NCBI GenBank assembly: GCA_964244725.1
Contig: CAXTJQ010000007.1
Location: forward strand, 134,425 to 198,424
Length of the DNA: 64,000 nucleotides
Source: Kumtagia sp964244725
GTDB taxonomy: Bacteria > Pseudomonadota > Alphaproteobacteria > Rhizobiales > Rhizobiaceae
Direction of reading: 5' to 3'
Position 1 is the stretch's first letter, and each line of letters opens with the position of its first letter. The notes under the pieces were generated by a model. The model had not been told where the DNA came from and did no database searches. It saw only the letters and a program-made list of their open reading frames with translations. This document shows, in pieces, positions 1 through 8,864 of this stretch. Both the position numbers and the translations under genes were made by a program.

Positions 1-12
1 ATCAACCGTATC

Positions 13-1548
13 ATGGACGCCAAGCTGCTGGCCGCCGACAGGGAGTTGCAGCAGCGCCTGCTCGGGGTCGGCCGGCATGGCGAGGAGGAGCCGACGCCGG
101 CCGAAGCCGCCGAGGCGCGCGAGCAGGTCGCCGAGATCTACCGCATCGAGCGCGCCGGCATCGATTCGACCGACAACACCTACCGCCCCGTGGTCGCGCT
201 TCCGAACCGCTGGAACGTTCCGGTCACGACCATGCGCGAGGCCGCCGTCGCCCACGCGGCGCCACCGGAGGAAGCGGCGTCGGCGACGCTGTTCGCGATC
301 CCCTTCGCCGAGCGGATCGGCCGCACGGCGGTGGTCGCCGGCACGTTCGACACCAAGGGCCGCGAACTGCGCTTCATGGCGGACCGGCTGAAGGCGCTCG
401 GCATCCCGGTCCGCACCGTCGACCTGTCGACCTCCGGCAAGCCGTCGAGCGCCGACGTGCCGGCCATGCAGGTCGCGTCGATGCATCCCGGCGGCCCGTC
501 GGCGGTCATGTCAGGCGACCGCGGCGGCGCCGTCGGCGCGATGGCGGACGCCTTCGCGCGCTGGATCGGCCAGCAGCGCGGGATCGGCGGCGTCCTTTCG
601 GCGGGCGGCTCGGGCGGCACGACGCTCGCCACCGCCGGCATGCGCGCGTTGCCCGTGGGCATCCCGAAGATCATGGTCTCGACGGTCGCCGCCGGCGACG
701 TGGCCAAATATGTCGGCCCGGCCGACATCATGATGTTTCATTCCGTCGCCGACGTTCAGGGCCTGAATTCGATCACCGAGCAGGTGCTGGCGAACGCCGC
801 GCACGCCATGGCCGGGATGATCGCGCAACTGCCATCCGCGGACGCTCGCGAAGCCAGGCGCAAGCTCGCGCGGCCGGCGATCGGCATCACCATGTTCGGC
901 GTGACGACGCCCTGCGTGCAGGCGGTGACCAGACAGCTCGAAGCCGACTACGACTGCCTCGTCTTCCACGCCACCGGCATCGGCGGCCGGTCGATGGAGA
1001 ACCTCGCCGATTCGCGATTGCTGTCGGGCCTGCTCGACATCACGACGACCGAGGTCGCCGACATGATCGTCGGCGGCGCGTTCGCGGCGGATGCCGACCG
1101 CTTCGGCGCGGCGATCCGCACCGGCCTGCCCTATGTCGGCTCGGTCGGCGCGCTCGACATGGTCAATTTCGGCGCGCGCGAGACGGTGCCGGACAAATTC
1201 CGCGGGCGGAAATTCGTCGTCCACAATCCGAACGTGACGCTGATGCGCACGACGCGCGACGAGAACCGCGCCTTCGGCGAATGGATCGGCGGCAGGCTGA
1301 ACGCGATGAGCGGGCCGGTGCGATTCCTCTTGCCTGAAGGCGGCGTGTCGATGCTCGACGCGCCCGGCCAGCCGTTCTTCGACCCGGAAGCCGACAATGC
1401 GCTGTTCGAGGCGATCGAAAAGACGGTCCGCGCCACGTCGTCGCGTCAGGTCGCCAGGGTCCGGGCCAACATCAACGACGCGGCCTTCGTCGGCGCGCTC
1501 GTCGACGCCTTCGCCGCCATCGCGCCGAAACTGCAGAGACGGGCGTGA
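13..1548 (+). CDS. Tm-1-like / UPF0261 family protein with extra N-terminal segment
   Basis: The UPF0261 (Tm-1-like ATP-binding) domain fills roughly residues 103-511. It opens with the family signature VAGTFDTKG (108-116) and has the glycine-rich GGSGGTT (198-204), FGVTTPC (295-301) and HATGIGGRSME (319-329). About 410 residues is the normal family length. Plant Tm-1 binds ATP and tobamovirus replication proteins; the role of the bacterial members is not settled. The first ~100 residues (DAKLLAADRELQQ onward) are not part of the family and I do not recognise them. The frame has no stop back to base 1, so the true start may lie left of the window. M74 (base 232) would remove most of the extension but has no obvious ribosome binding site. 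Domain call is firm; start and extension are uncertain. Confidence 0.8.
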   Translation: MDAKLLAADRELQQRLLGVGRHGEEEPTPAEAAEAREQVAEIYRIERAGIDSTDNTYRPVVALPNRWNVPVTTMREAAVAHAAPPEEAASATLFAIPFAERIGRTAVVAGTFDTKGRELRFMADRLKALGIPVRTVDLSTSGKPSSADVPAMQVASMHPGGPSAVMSGDRGGAVGAMADAFARWIGQQRGIGGVLSAGGSGGTTLATAGMRALPVGIPKIMVSTVAAGDVAKYVGPADIMMFHSVADVQGLNSITEQVLANAAHAMAGMIAQLPSADAREARRKLARPAIGITMFGVTTPCVQAVTRQLEADYDCLVFHATGIGGRSMENLADSRLLSGLLDITTTEVADMIVGGAFAADADRFGAAIRTGLPYVGSVGALDMVNFGARETVPDKFRGRKFVVHNPNVTLMRTTRDENRAFGEWIGGRLNAMSGPVRFLLPEGGVSMLDAPGQPFFDPEADNALFEAIEKTVRATSSRQVARVRANINDAAFVGALVDAFAAIAPKLQRRA

Positions 1549-1605
1549 TGCGTTTGTTTGTTTGCGCCGCTCTCGGGCTGGCCGCTTTTGTCGGGAGACT
1601 GAACC

Positions 1606-3798
1606 ATGGCCGCTGAAACTTTTGGCGCATTTCTTCTGTGGCTGATCCTTGTCGCGATCGTCGTGGTGATCGCGGTGTATATCTTGCGCTGGCTGTACCG
1701 CCGCTCGACCAAGGAGACCGCGTTCGTGCGGACCGGCTTCATGGGCGAGAAGGTGGTCGTCAACGGCGGCGCCTTCGTCATTCCCGTCCTGCACGAGATC
1801 ACGCCGGTCAACATGAACGTGCAGCGCATCGAGGTGCGGCGCGAGCACGCGATGGGGCTTATCACCAAGAACCGCATGCGCGTCGACCTTATCGCCGAGT
1901 TCTTCGTCCGCGTCGGAGCGAGCGGGGCGTTGGTCTCCGCCGCCGCGCAGACGCTCGGCCGCCGCACGCTACAACCGGACGGCATCCGCGAGCTGCTCGA
2001 GGGCAAGTTCGCCGGCGCGCTGCGCACCGTGGCGGCGCAGATGACGCTGGAGGAGATGCACGAACTGCGCGGCGACTATGCCGCCCGCGTGCGCGAGCTC
2101 GCCGCCGAGTCGCTCGCCGCCAACGGGCTGGAACTGGAGAGCGTCGCGATCGTCGATCTCGACCAGACCAGCCTCGAATATTTCGACCCGTCGAACGCCT
2201 TCGACGCCGAGGGGCTGACGCAACTCACGGAATCGATCGAGAACCGGCGCAAGATGCGCAACGAGATCGAGCAGCGCACGCTGGTCGACATCCGCAGCCA
2301 AAACCTCGACACGCAGCGCCGGGTCCTCGAGATCGACCGCGAGACCGAGTATGCGCGGCTGGAGCAGGAGCGCGAGGTCGAGATCCGCCGCGCCTCGCAG
2401 CGCTCCGAACTCGTCCGCGAACGCGCGCTGCGGGATCAGGAATCCGAACAGGCGCAACTGACCGCGCGCGAGGCGATCGAGATTTCGCGGCTTTCCCAGG
2501 AGCGCAGCATCACCGAGCAGCGCATCCGCAGCGAGGAAGATACCCAGCGGCGCGAGATCGCGCGGCGTCGTTCGCTCGACGAGACCGAAATGCGGATGCG
2601 CGAGCTGACCGAGCGCGAGCAGATCGCGCTGGACCTGTCGCTGGAGCGCGCCCGCATCGAGCGCGACAGCGCGCAGCGCGAGCTGGAGATCGAACGCAAG
2701 CAGTCGCTCGAAATCGTCGAACTGGCGCGTCAGATCGCGCTCGCCGAGAAATCGCTGGAGGTCACCCGGGCCGAGGCCGAGAAGCGGCGCGCCGAGATCG
2801 CGGAGACCCAGACCACCGAGACGGCGCGGATCGGCCAGGAGCGCGCGCTCGACGAGGTGCGGATCGCGCGCGAACGCCATCTCGAAGCGCTGCAGATCGC
2901 CAAGCGGCAGGCCTTCGAGGAGGCGGAGCTGTCCTCCAGCGAGGAGATCGAGCGGGCCCGCATCACCACCGAGCGCGGCATCGAGGAGGCGCGGCTGATC
3001 AAGCAGCGCGATATCCGCCAGATGGCGCTCGAAGGCGACCAGCAGATCGAGCTCGCCGAAATCCAGAAGGCGATCGAGATCGCCCGGAAGACGCAGGAGC
3101 GGTCCTCGGCGATCGCCGCGTCGGAAGCCGTGCGCGCCAAGGCGATCCAGGCCGAGGAACAGGCCTTCACGACCCGCGAGCGCGAAATCGCGGAGCGCCG
3201 CAAGCTCACCGACCTGATCGGCGCCGCGCGCGAGGCGGAGCGCGACGCGATCCGCGTGACCTCATCGGCGGACGCCGAGATGAAGGCGGCGCGCAGCCTC
3301 GCCGAAGCACGGACGATCGCCGCGACCGCCAACGCCGAGGCCGAGAAGATCAGGGCTCTGGCGGCGGCCGAACGCTACGCCGTCGACGCCGAGGGCAACC
3401 GCGCCTTGAACGAGGCCGAGAACATGCTGTCCGACCAGGCGCGCGCCAGCCGGACGCGCGCGAAGATCCTCGACAAGATCGAAGGGATCGTGCGCGAGAG
3501 CGTCAAGCCGATGGAGAAGATCGAGGGGATCAAGATCCTGCATGTCGACGGGATGAATGGCGGGAACGGCGCTGGCGGCGCGCGCAACGTCACCGACGAG
3601 GTCATCGACTCGGCGCTGCGCTACCGCGTCCAGGCGCCGATGATCGACAGTCTGATGAAGGAGATCGGCATCGAGGGCGGCTCGCTCGGCCGCATGACCG
3701 ACGTGCTGCGCGACGCCAAGGATATTTCGAGCCTGGTCGAGAAGAAGGGCATAGCCAGGAACGGCAAGCACGACGAAGACGACGACCGTGACCACTAG
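1606..3798 (+). CDS. Flotillin / SPFH (band 7) family membrane scaffold protein
   Basis: Flotillins organise membrane microdomains. One N-terminal membrane segment (residues about 10-30, Leu/Ile/Val-rich, then RRSTKE) is followed by a band 7/SPFH region to about residue 200. A very long Glu/Arg-rich coiled coil covers about 210-620, then a short C-terminal domain. At 730 residues it is clearly longer than E. coli YqiK (about 550), mostly through the coiled coil. GGGAG lies about 10 bases before the ATG and supports the start. The upstream neighbour is the UPF0261 gene (57 bp gap). No NfeD-type partner, common beside flotillins, is seen in the window. Family assignment is firm; cellular role is inference. 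Confidence 0.85.
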   Translation: MAAETFGAFLLWLILVAIVVVIAVYILRWLYRRSTKETAFVRTGFMGEKVVVNGGAFVIPVLHEITPVNMNVQRIEVRREHAMGLITKNRMRVDLIAEFFVRVGASGALVSAAAQTLGRRTLQPDGIRELLEGKFAGALRTVAAQMTLEEMHELRGDYAARVRELAAESLAANGLELESVAIVDLDQTSLEYFDPSNAFDAEGLTQLTESIENRRKMRNEIEQRTLVDIRSQNLDTQRRVLEIDRETEYARLEQEREVEIRRASQRSELVRERALRDQESEQAQLTAREAIEISRLSQERSITEQRIRSEEDTQRREIARRRSLDETEMRMRELTEREQIALDLSLERARIERDSAQRELEIERKQSLEIVELARQIALAEKSLEVTRAEAEKRRAEIAETQTTETARIGQERALDEVRIARERHLEALQIAKRQAFEEAELSSSEEIERARITTERGIEEARLIKQRDIRQMALEGDQQIELAEIQKAIEIARKTQERSSAIAASEAVRAKAIQAEEQAFTTREREIAERRKLTDLIGAAREAERDAIRVTSSADAEMKAARSLAEARTIAATANAEAEKIRALAAAERYAVDAEGNRALNEAENMLSDQARASRTRAKILDKIEGIVRESVKPMEKIEGIKILHVDGMNGGNGAGGARNVTDEVIDSALRYRVQAPMIDSLMKEIGIEGGSLGRMTDVLRDAKDISSLVEKKGIARNGKHDEDDDRDH

Positions 3799-3815
3799 CG
3801 TCGCGTTTCGATAGC

Positions 3816-4253
3816 ATGCCCAAGATTTTCGTCTCATCGGTCATCCCGGCTCCCGCCGCCGAGGTTTGGAGGGTCGTGCGCGACTTCAACGCGCTGCCGA
3901 AATGGACGCCGTTCGTGGCCGAGAGCCGCATCGAGCAGACCGCGCGTCCCGACCAGATCGGCTGCATCCGCAACTTCAGCCTCAGGGCCGGCGGGCGCAT
4001 CCGCGAGCGGCTGCTGGCGCTGTCGGACTACGACCTGTCCTGCACCTATTCCATTATCGAAAGCCCGATGGCGGTCGAGAACTACATCTCGACGCTGGCG
4101 CTGGCCCCGGTGACGGACGGCAATGCAACCTTCGCCTCCTGGCAGGCGGATTTCGATTGCACGCCCGAGCAGGAGGCGGCGCTGACGCAGCAAATCGGCG
4201 TCGGCGTCTTCCAGGCCGGGCTCACCGCGCTGAAAACCCGCTTCGGCCGCTGA
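3816..4253 (+). CDS. SRPBCC (START-like) family protein, first of a tandem pair
   Basis: A 145-residue single-domain SRPBCC protein of the polyketide-cyclase/lipid-transport type. These form a helix-grip fold with a hydrophobic pocket. Visible signs are the amphipathic N-terminal strand, the APAAEVWRVVRDFNALPKW segment typical of the family, and the C-terminal long helix around IGVGVFQAGLTALKTRF. It aligns along its whole length with the next gene product (shared RDFN..W.P, LSD.D...TY, APVTDG.ATF and QAG patterns), so the two arose by tandem duplication. It starts 18 bp after the flotillin gene and ends 5 bp before the next ATG, so it is probably cotranscribed. Ligand unknown. Confidence 0.8.
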   Translation: MPKIFVSSVIPAPAAEVWRVVRDFNALPKWTPFVAESRIEQTARPDQIGCIRNFSLRAGGRIRERLLALSDYDLSCTYSIIESPMAVENYISTLALAPVTDGNATFASWQADFDCTPEQEAALTQQIGVGVFQAGLTALKTRFGR

Positions 4254-4258
4254 GCTTC

Positions 4259-5800
4259 ATGGTTGAGATCCGGCAAAGCACGATCATCGATGCGCCGATC
4301 GAATCCGTCTGGTCGATCCTGCGCGACTTCAACGGCCACGACAGGTGGCATCCGGCGATCGCGTCGAGCGTCATCGAGGGCGGCCGGCCGGCCGACATGA
4401 TCGGCGCGGTGCGTGCGTTCCGGCTGGACGATGGCGGCGAATTGCGCGAGCAACTGCTCTCGCTATCGGACAGGGACCACGCCTTCACCTATTGCCTGCT
4501 GGGGTCGCCCCTACCCCTGATGGGCTATGTCGCGTCGGTCACGCTCAAGCCGGTGACGGACGGCGACGCGACCTTCTGGGAATGGCGCTCGGAATTTCAC
4601 CCGCCCGCCGCGCGCCGCGCCGAACTGGTCAAGCTGGTTACGGAGGACATCTACCAGGCCGGGTTTCGGGCCATTGCCAAGCAGTTCGACATGCGGTCGA
4701 AGAACACCGTATCCGAAATGCGACGGCTGGAGCGACCGCAACCGTCTCGGAGCCTCGCGCCGCCGCCTTCAGCGCGGGGCGGAGCCGGGAAGCGAAGCGA
4801 GGCCATGCAAGCCAATTGGCCGATGAGCACGAACGCCATCGTCATCGAACGCTACGGCGGCCCCGATGTCATGCAGTTGAGGAAGATTCCACTGCGGCCG
4901 CCGGCCGACGGCGAAGTGCTCATCCGCCATACGGCGATCGGCGTCAATTTTATCGACGTGTATTGCAGGACCGGCTACTTCGATCTTCTCCAACTGCCCG
5001 GCGTACCCGGCATGGAGGCGGCCGGCGTCGTGGAGATGGTCGGCTCCGGCGTCGCCGGCCTGTCGGTCGGCGATCGCGTGGCCTATGCCTGCCCGCCGGT
5101 CGGCGCCTATTGCGAACGCCGCGCCATGTCGCCGGATTTCGTCGTTCGCCTTTCGCCCGACACTCCCGACGATATCGCGGCCGCCTCCCTTCTCAAGGGC
5201 GTGACCGCGAGTTTCCTCTTGCACGACGTGCATGCCGTCCAGCCGGGCGAAACCATACTCATTCACGCCGCGGCGGGCGGCGTCGGCCAGTTGCTGGTTC
5301 AATGGGCCCGCCATCTCGGCGCAAGGGTGATCGCGACGGTCTCATCGGACGAGAAGGCCGGCCTCGTGGCGAAACTCGGGGCCGACCATGTCGTCGTCTA
5401 TTCGCGCGAAGACTTCGTCGACGCAGCGATGCGGCTCACCGAGGGCCGGGGCGTCGATGTCGCCTATGACGCGGTTGGGAACGATACGTTCGGCGACTCC
5501 ATCGCGGCGCTCGGCAGACGGGGTCATCTGGTCAGCTTCGGTCAAGCGTCGGGACCGGTCGGCAATTGGGACATCGGACGCTTTTCGTCAAAGTCGATCA
5601 CCGTCTCCAGGCCGAACTACGCGCATTATATCGAAACCCCCGCCATGCTGGCGTCGCATGTCACCCGCTTTTTCGGCGTGTTTCGCAATGGGGCTGTCCG
5701 CGTCGAGCCGCCGACGCCCTACCGTCTCGAGGAGGCCGCCGAGGCGCATCGCGCGATCGAGTCGCGGCGCACGACGGGCGCATTGATTTTGAGGACTTAG
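4259..5800 (+). CDS. SRPBCC domain fused to zinc-independent NAD(P)H:quinone oxidoreductase
   Basis: One uninterrupted 513-codon frame holds two usually separate proteins. Residues 1-150 are a START-like domain paralogous to the gene just upstream. Residues about 189-513 are a zeta-crystallin-type quinone oxidoreductase of the MDR superfamily, with IERYGGPDVMQL at its start and the Rossmann AAAGGVG near 337-343. The linker is rich in Pro, Arg, Ser and Gly and looks like translated intergenic DNA. ATG codons at 4805 and 4823 could start a free-standing reductase; from 4823 it would be 325 residues, the usual length. An inverted repeat (GCCTCGC ... GCGAGGC) flanks the linker. It is either a genuine fusion or two genes whose intervening stop was lost. 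Product families are certain; one polypeptide or two is not. Confidence 0.75.
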   Translation: MVEIRQSTIIDAPIESVWSILRDFNGHDRWHPAIASSVIEGGRPADMIGAVRAFRLDDGGELREQLLSLSDRDHAFTYCLLGSPLPLMGYVASVTLKPVTDGDATFWEWRSEFHPPAARRAELVKLVTEDIYQAGFRAIAKQFDMRSKNTVSEMRRLERPQPSRSLAPPPSARGGAGKRSEAMQANWPMSTNAIVIERYGGPDVMQLRKIPLRPPADGEVLIRHTAIGVNFIDVYCRTGYFDLLQLPGVPGMEAAGVVEMVGSGVAGLSVGDRVAYACPPVGAYCERRAMSPDFVVRLSPDTPDDIAAASLLKGVTASFLLHDVHAVQPGETILIHAAAGGVGQLLVQWARHLGARVIATVSSDEKAGLVAKLGADHVVVYSREDFVDAAMRLTEGRGVDVAYDAVGNDTFGDSIAALGRRGHLVSFGQASGPVGNWDIGRFSSKSITVSRPNYAHYIETPAMLASHVTRFFGVFRNGAVRVEPPTPYRLEEAAEAHRAIESRRTTGALILRT

Positions 5801-6168
5801 CCTCCTCTCGGATGAATCGGCTCGTTCAGCGCATCCTGCAAAAAATCCTCGCGACGTGGCGCGAAGGTATCGATCAGCAATCCCTCCTCCAGGGCTACGA
5901 CGCCGTGGACGACGTTTGGCGGGACGATGAAGCTGCTGCCGGCGCCAAGCCGGGCCGTCACGCCGTCGACGGTCACATCGAAGGCGCCTCGCGCCACGTA
6001 GCTCACCTGAGTGTGCGCATGGAAATGCGGCGCGCCGACCGCGCCGGCATCGAAGCTGAATGCGACCAGCATCAGTTCGGGCCGCTGCGAAAGGACGGCG
6101 CGGCGGTTGCCCGGCGCCACCTCGGTCCACACCGCATCCGCCGGCGTTCGATGGAACGGTCCCGCCAT
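5797..6168 (-). CDS. Small single-domain cupin protein
   Basis: A 123-residue single-domain cupin. Motif 1 gives metal ligands H48, H50 and Q54 (HFHAHTQ) followed by G61; motif 2 gives H88 in PPNVVHGV. The ligand set His-His-Gln-His departs slightly from His-His-Glu-His. Such small cupins include sugar or pectin-degradation accessory proteins (KdgF-like) and dioxygenase-like folds, so no reaction can be assigned. The gene converges on the quinone reductase and its last four bases overlap that gene's end. No partner gene is seen on its strand. Confidence 0.75.
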   Translation of the reverse strand: MAGPFHRTPADAVWTEVAPGNRRAVLSQRPELMLVAFSFDAGAVGAPHFHAHTQVSYVARGAFDVTVDGVTARLGAGSSFIVPPNVVHGVVALEEGLLIDTFAPRREDFLQDALNEPIHPRGG

Positions 6169-6347
6169 GCTTTCCTTGCCTCCGGCCGGCGGCGTTCGGC
6201 CGGCATGCCCTGCATCATGCCCGCATTCGCGACGCCGCGACAGGATTTTGACGCCGAGCCGGCGCGCCGGCGCTTTTCGCGCCGCTCGGGTACTGCTTTC
6301 CCCGCGTTTGTAGTAATGGGCATGCGTAAATCGGGCGGAGCTTTCGA

Positions 6348-7229
6348 ATGAAGGGGATCATCCTCGCGGGCGGCACGGGTTCGAGACTGTTTCCGGCGAC
6401 GCTCGCGCTCTCCAAGCAATTGCTGCCCGTCTACGACAAGCCGATGATCTACTATCCTCTGGGCGCCCTGATGCTCGCCGGCATCCGGGAGATTCTCGTG
6501 ATCTCGACACCGCACGACCTGCCGCTGTTCATGAAGCTGCTCGGCGACGGGCGCGCCTTCGGCATCTCGCTCAGCTATGCCGAGCAGGCAAGGCCCAACG
6601 GGCTCGCGGAGGCTTTCCTGATCGGCCGCGACTTCGTCGGGGACGACGGCGTCGCGCTGATCCTGGGCGACAACATCTTCTATGGCGAAGGTTTCAAGAG
6701 CCTGTGCGACGAGGCGGCCCGTCAGCCGAACGGCGCGACCGTCTTTGCGTACCGCGTCGAGGACCCGCAGCGCTATGGCGTCGTCGGCTTCGACGAGGTG
6801 ACGGGCCGCGCCAACAGCATCGAGGAAAAGCCCGCCAGCCCGAAGTCGTCCTACGCGGTCACGGGCCTTTATTTCTACGACAACGACGTGCTCGACATCG
6901 CCGCCTCGATCAAGCCGTCGGGGCGCGGCGAACTCGAGATCACCGACGTCAACAAGGTTTACCTCGAACGCGGCGATCTGCGCGTCTGCCGCCTCGGGCG
7001 CGGCTTCGCCTGGCTCGACACCGGCACGCATGACAGCCTGCACGAGGCATCCTCCTTCGTGCGGACCATCGAACACAGGCAGGGAATGAAGGTCATGTGC
7101 CTTGAGGAGATCGGCCTCGAACTCGGCTATTTGACGCCGTCAGCCGTATTCGCGCGCGCCGAATCGCTTGGCAAAACCGAGTATGCGGCCTATTTGCGCC
7201 GCCGGGCGCAGGAGATCGCCGATGGTTGA
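6348..7229 (+). CDS. rfbA: Glucose-1-phosphate thymidylyltransferase
   Basis: First step of dTDP-L-rhamnose synthesis: glucose-1-phosphate plus dTTP gives dTDP-glucose and pyrophosphate. The nucleotidyltransferase signature GGTGSRL (8-14) and KQLLPVYDKPMIYYP (23-37) are intact, as are the LILGDNIFYG and VEDPQRYGVVGFD segments. At 293 residues it has the normal RfbA/RmlA length. It is first in the operon rfbA-rfbC-rfbB-rfbD; its last eight bases overlap the start of rfbC, which suggests translational coupling. GGCGGAG lies upstream of the ATG. A 179-bp gap separates it from the divergent cupin gene and presumably holds the operon promoter. Confidence 0.95.
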   Translation: MKGIILAGGTGSRLFPATLALSKQLLPVYDKPMIYYPLGALMLAGIREILVISTPHDLPLFMKLLGDGRAFGISLSYAEQARPNGLAEAFLIGRDFVGDDGVALILGDNIFYGEGFKSLCDEAARQPNGATVFAYRVEDPQRYGVVGFDEVTGRANSIEEKPASPKSSYAVTGLYFYDNDVLDIAASIKPSGRGELEITDVNKVYLERGDLRVCRLGRGFAWLDTGTHDSLHEASSFVRTIEHRQGMKVMCLEEIGLELGYLTPSAVFARAESLGKTEYAAYLRRRAQEIADG

Positions 7230-7794
7230 CGTAAGGCCGACCCGGCTCGGCGGCGTGGTCGAGATCGTTGCGAGGAAGTTCGAGGACGAGCGTGGCTTCT
7301 TTTCCGAGACCTACAACCGGAGCGCGTTCGCCGCAGCCGGAATCGATCTCGACTTCGTCCAGGACAACCATTCGCTTTCGCGCCATCCCGGCGTGGTCCG
7401 CGGGCTGCACTACCAACTGCCGCCGCATCCGCAGGCCAAGCTGGTGCGCGTGCTGCGCGGCTCGATCTTCGATGTGGCGGTCGATATCCGCAAGGGCTCG
7501 CCGACCTTCTCACACTGGGTCGGCGTCCTGCTGTCGGCATCGATGTGGAACCAGCTCTTCATTCCGGCCGGATTCGCGCATGGGTTCCTGACGCTCGAGC
7601 CCGATACGGAGGTCGCCTACAAGGTCTCCGATCGCTACGCGCCCGAATGCGACCGGGCGATCCGCTACGACGATCCCGATATCGCCATCGACTGGCCGGT
7701 CGGCGACGCGCAGGTCGAGCTGTCGGCCAAGGACGAGGCTGCGTCGGCGCTCGGAGCGGCCGAGCTTCCCGACTTGGTGACCGGGAGCCAATGA
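7222..7794 (+). CDS. rfbC: dTDP-4-dehydrorhamnose 3,5-epimerase
   Basis: Third step of dTDP-L-rhamnose synthesis, epimerising C3 and C5 of dTDP-4-keto-6-deoxyglucose. The 190-residue product has the RmlC cupin fold signatures: FSETYNRSAF, VRGLHYQ (59-65, with catalytic His63), the FIPAGFAHGF segment (His120) and VAYK with Tyr133. I chose the ATG at 7222 because it gives the normal length and the expected N-terminus, even though it overlaps the end of rfbA by eight bases. The stop overlaps the start of rfbB as ATGA. Confidence 0.94.
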   Translation: MVDVRPTRLGGVVEIVARKFEDERGFFSETYNRSAFAAAGIDLDFVQDNHSLSRHPGVVRGLHYQLPPHPQAKLVRVLRGSIFDVAVDIRKGSPTFSHWVGVLLSASMWNQLFIPAGFAHGFLTLEPDTEVAYKVSDRYAPECDRAIRYDDPDIAIDWPVGDAQVELSAKDEAASALGAAELPDLVTGSQ

Positions 7795-8864
7795 GGATGA
7801 CGACCGTCCTCGTGACCGGCGGCGCCGGCTTCATCGGCTCGGCCGTCTGCCGCCATTTCATCGCGATCGGGGGCGTCCGCGTGGTCAATGTCGACAAGCT
7901 TACCTATGCGGGCAACCTGCAGTCGCTCAGGCAGGTCGAAAACAGCCCGGACTATATATTCTATCGCGCCGATATCGGTGACGAGGAGGCGCTGCTCGAC
8001 ATCATGCGGCGCGAGGATGTCGACGCGGTCATGCATCTTGCCGCCGAAAGCCATGTCGATCGCTCGATCGACGGCCCGGCGGCCTTCGTCGAGACCAATG
8101 TCGTCGGCACGGTTCGCTTGCTCGGCGCGGCGCTGCGCCACCAGCGCGCGCTGCCGGGCGCGCGGCGCGACGCGTTCCGCTTCCATCACGTCTCGACCGA
8201 CGAGGTGTTCGGCGACCTGCCCCTCGACAGCGGCATCTTCACCGAGGCATCGCCCTATGCGCCGTCGTCGCCTTATTCCGCCTCGAAGGCCGCGTCGGAC
8301 CATTTCGTCAGGGCCTGGCACGAAACCTACGGGTTGCCGGTCGTGATGTCGAACTGTTCGAACAATTACGGGCCGTTTCATTTTCCCGAAAAGCTCATCC
8401 CGCTGGTGTTGCTGAACGCGCTCGACCAGAAGCCGCTGCCGGTCTATGGCGCCGGCGCCAACGTCCGCGACTGGCTCTATGTCGAGGATCACGCTCGTGC
8501 GCTCGCCGCCGTGCTCGAACGCGGGGCGGCCGGGCAAAGCTACAATGTCGGCGGGCGCGCCGAGCGCTCCAACCTCGATGTCGTCCGGGCGATCTGCGCG
8601 CTGCTCGATGCACGCCGGCCAAGACCCGGCGGCAAACCCTATGGCGACCTGATCGCCTTCGTCGCCGACAGGCCAGGGCATGACCGCCGCTACGCGATCG
8701 ATCCGTCGCGGATCGAGACCGAACTCGGATGGCGCGCCGAGGAGAGCTTCGAGAGCGGGCTGGCCAAGACCGTCGACTGGTACCTCGCCAACGGCTGGTG
8801 GTGGCGGCCGATCCGCGAGGAGATCTATGCCGGGAGACGGCTTGGCGCAGCAGGCGCGGCATGA
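7791..8864 (+). CDS. rfbB: dTDP-glucose 4,6-dehydratase
   Basis: Second step of dTDP-L-rhamnose synthesis. It is an extended short-chain dehydrogenase of 357 residues with the NAD-binding GGAGFIG (10-16), the STDEVFGDL active-site segment and the YSASK catalytic Tyr/Lys motif. The start ATG at 7791 overlaps the rfbC stop (ATGA); an alternative ATG two codons later would change little. The gene ends in an ATGA overlap with rfbD. The order A-C-B-D differs from the classic enterobacterial B-D-A-C, but all four enzymes are present once. Confidence 0.95.
   Translation: MRMTTVLVTGGAGFIGSAVCRHFIAIGGVRVVNVDKLTYAGNLQSLRQVENSPDYIFYRADIGDEEALLDIMRREDVDAVMHLAAESHVDRSIDGPAAFVETNVVGTVRLLGAALRHQRALPGARRDAFRFHHVSTDEVFGDLPLDSGIFTEASPYAPSSPYSASKAASDHFVRAWHETYGLPVVMSNCSNNYGPFHFPEKLIPLVLLNALDQKPLPVYGAGANVRDWLYVEDHARALAAVLERGAAGQSYNVGGRAERSNLDVVRAICALLDARRPRPGGKPYGDLIAFVADRPGHDRRYAIDPSRIETELGWRAEESFESGLAKTVDWYLANGWWWRPIREEIYAGRRLGAAGAA

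Noticed and set aside
511..1848. 445-codon reverse-strand frame across the UPF0261 gene
   Set aside because: His/Arg/Asp-rich antisense shadow with no recognisable motif and no ribosome binding site.
1638..3791. Long Arg-rich frame inside the flotillin gene
   Set aside because: It is the shifted frame of a GC-rich Glu/Arg repeat region; composition is not protein-like and the flotillin frame is clearly the real one.
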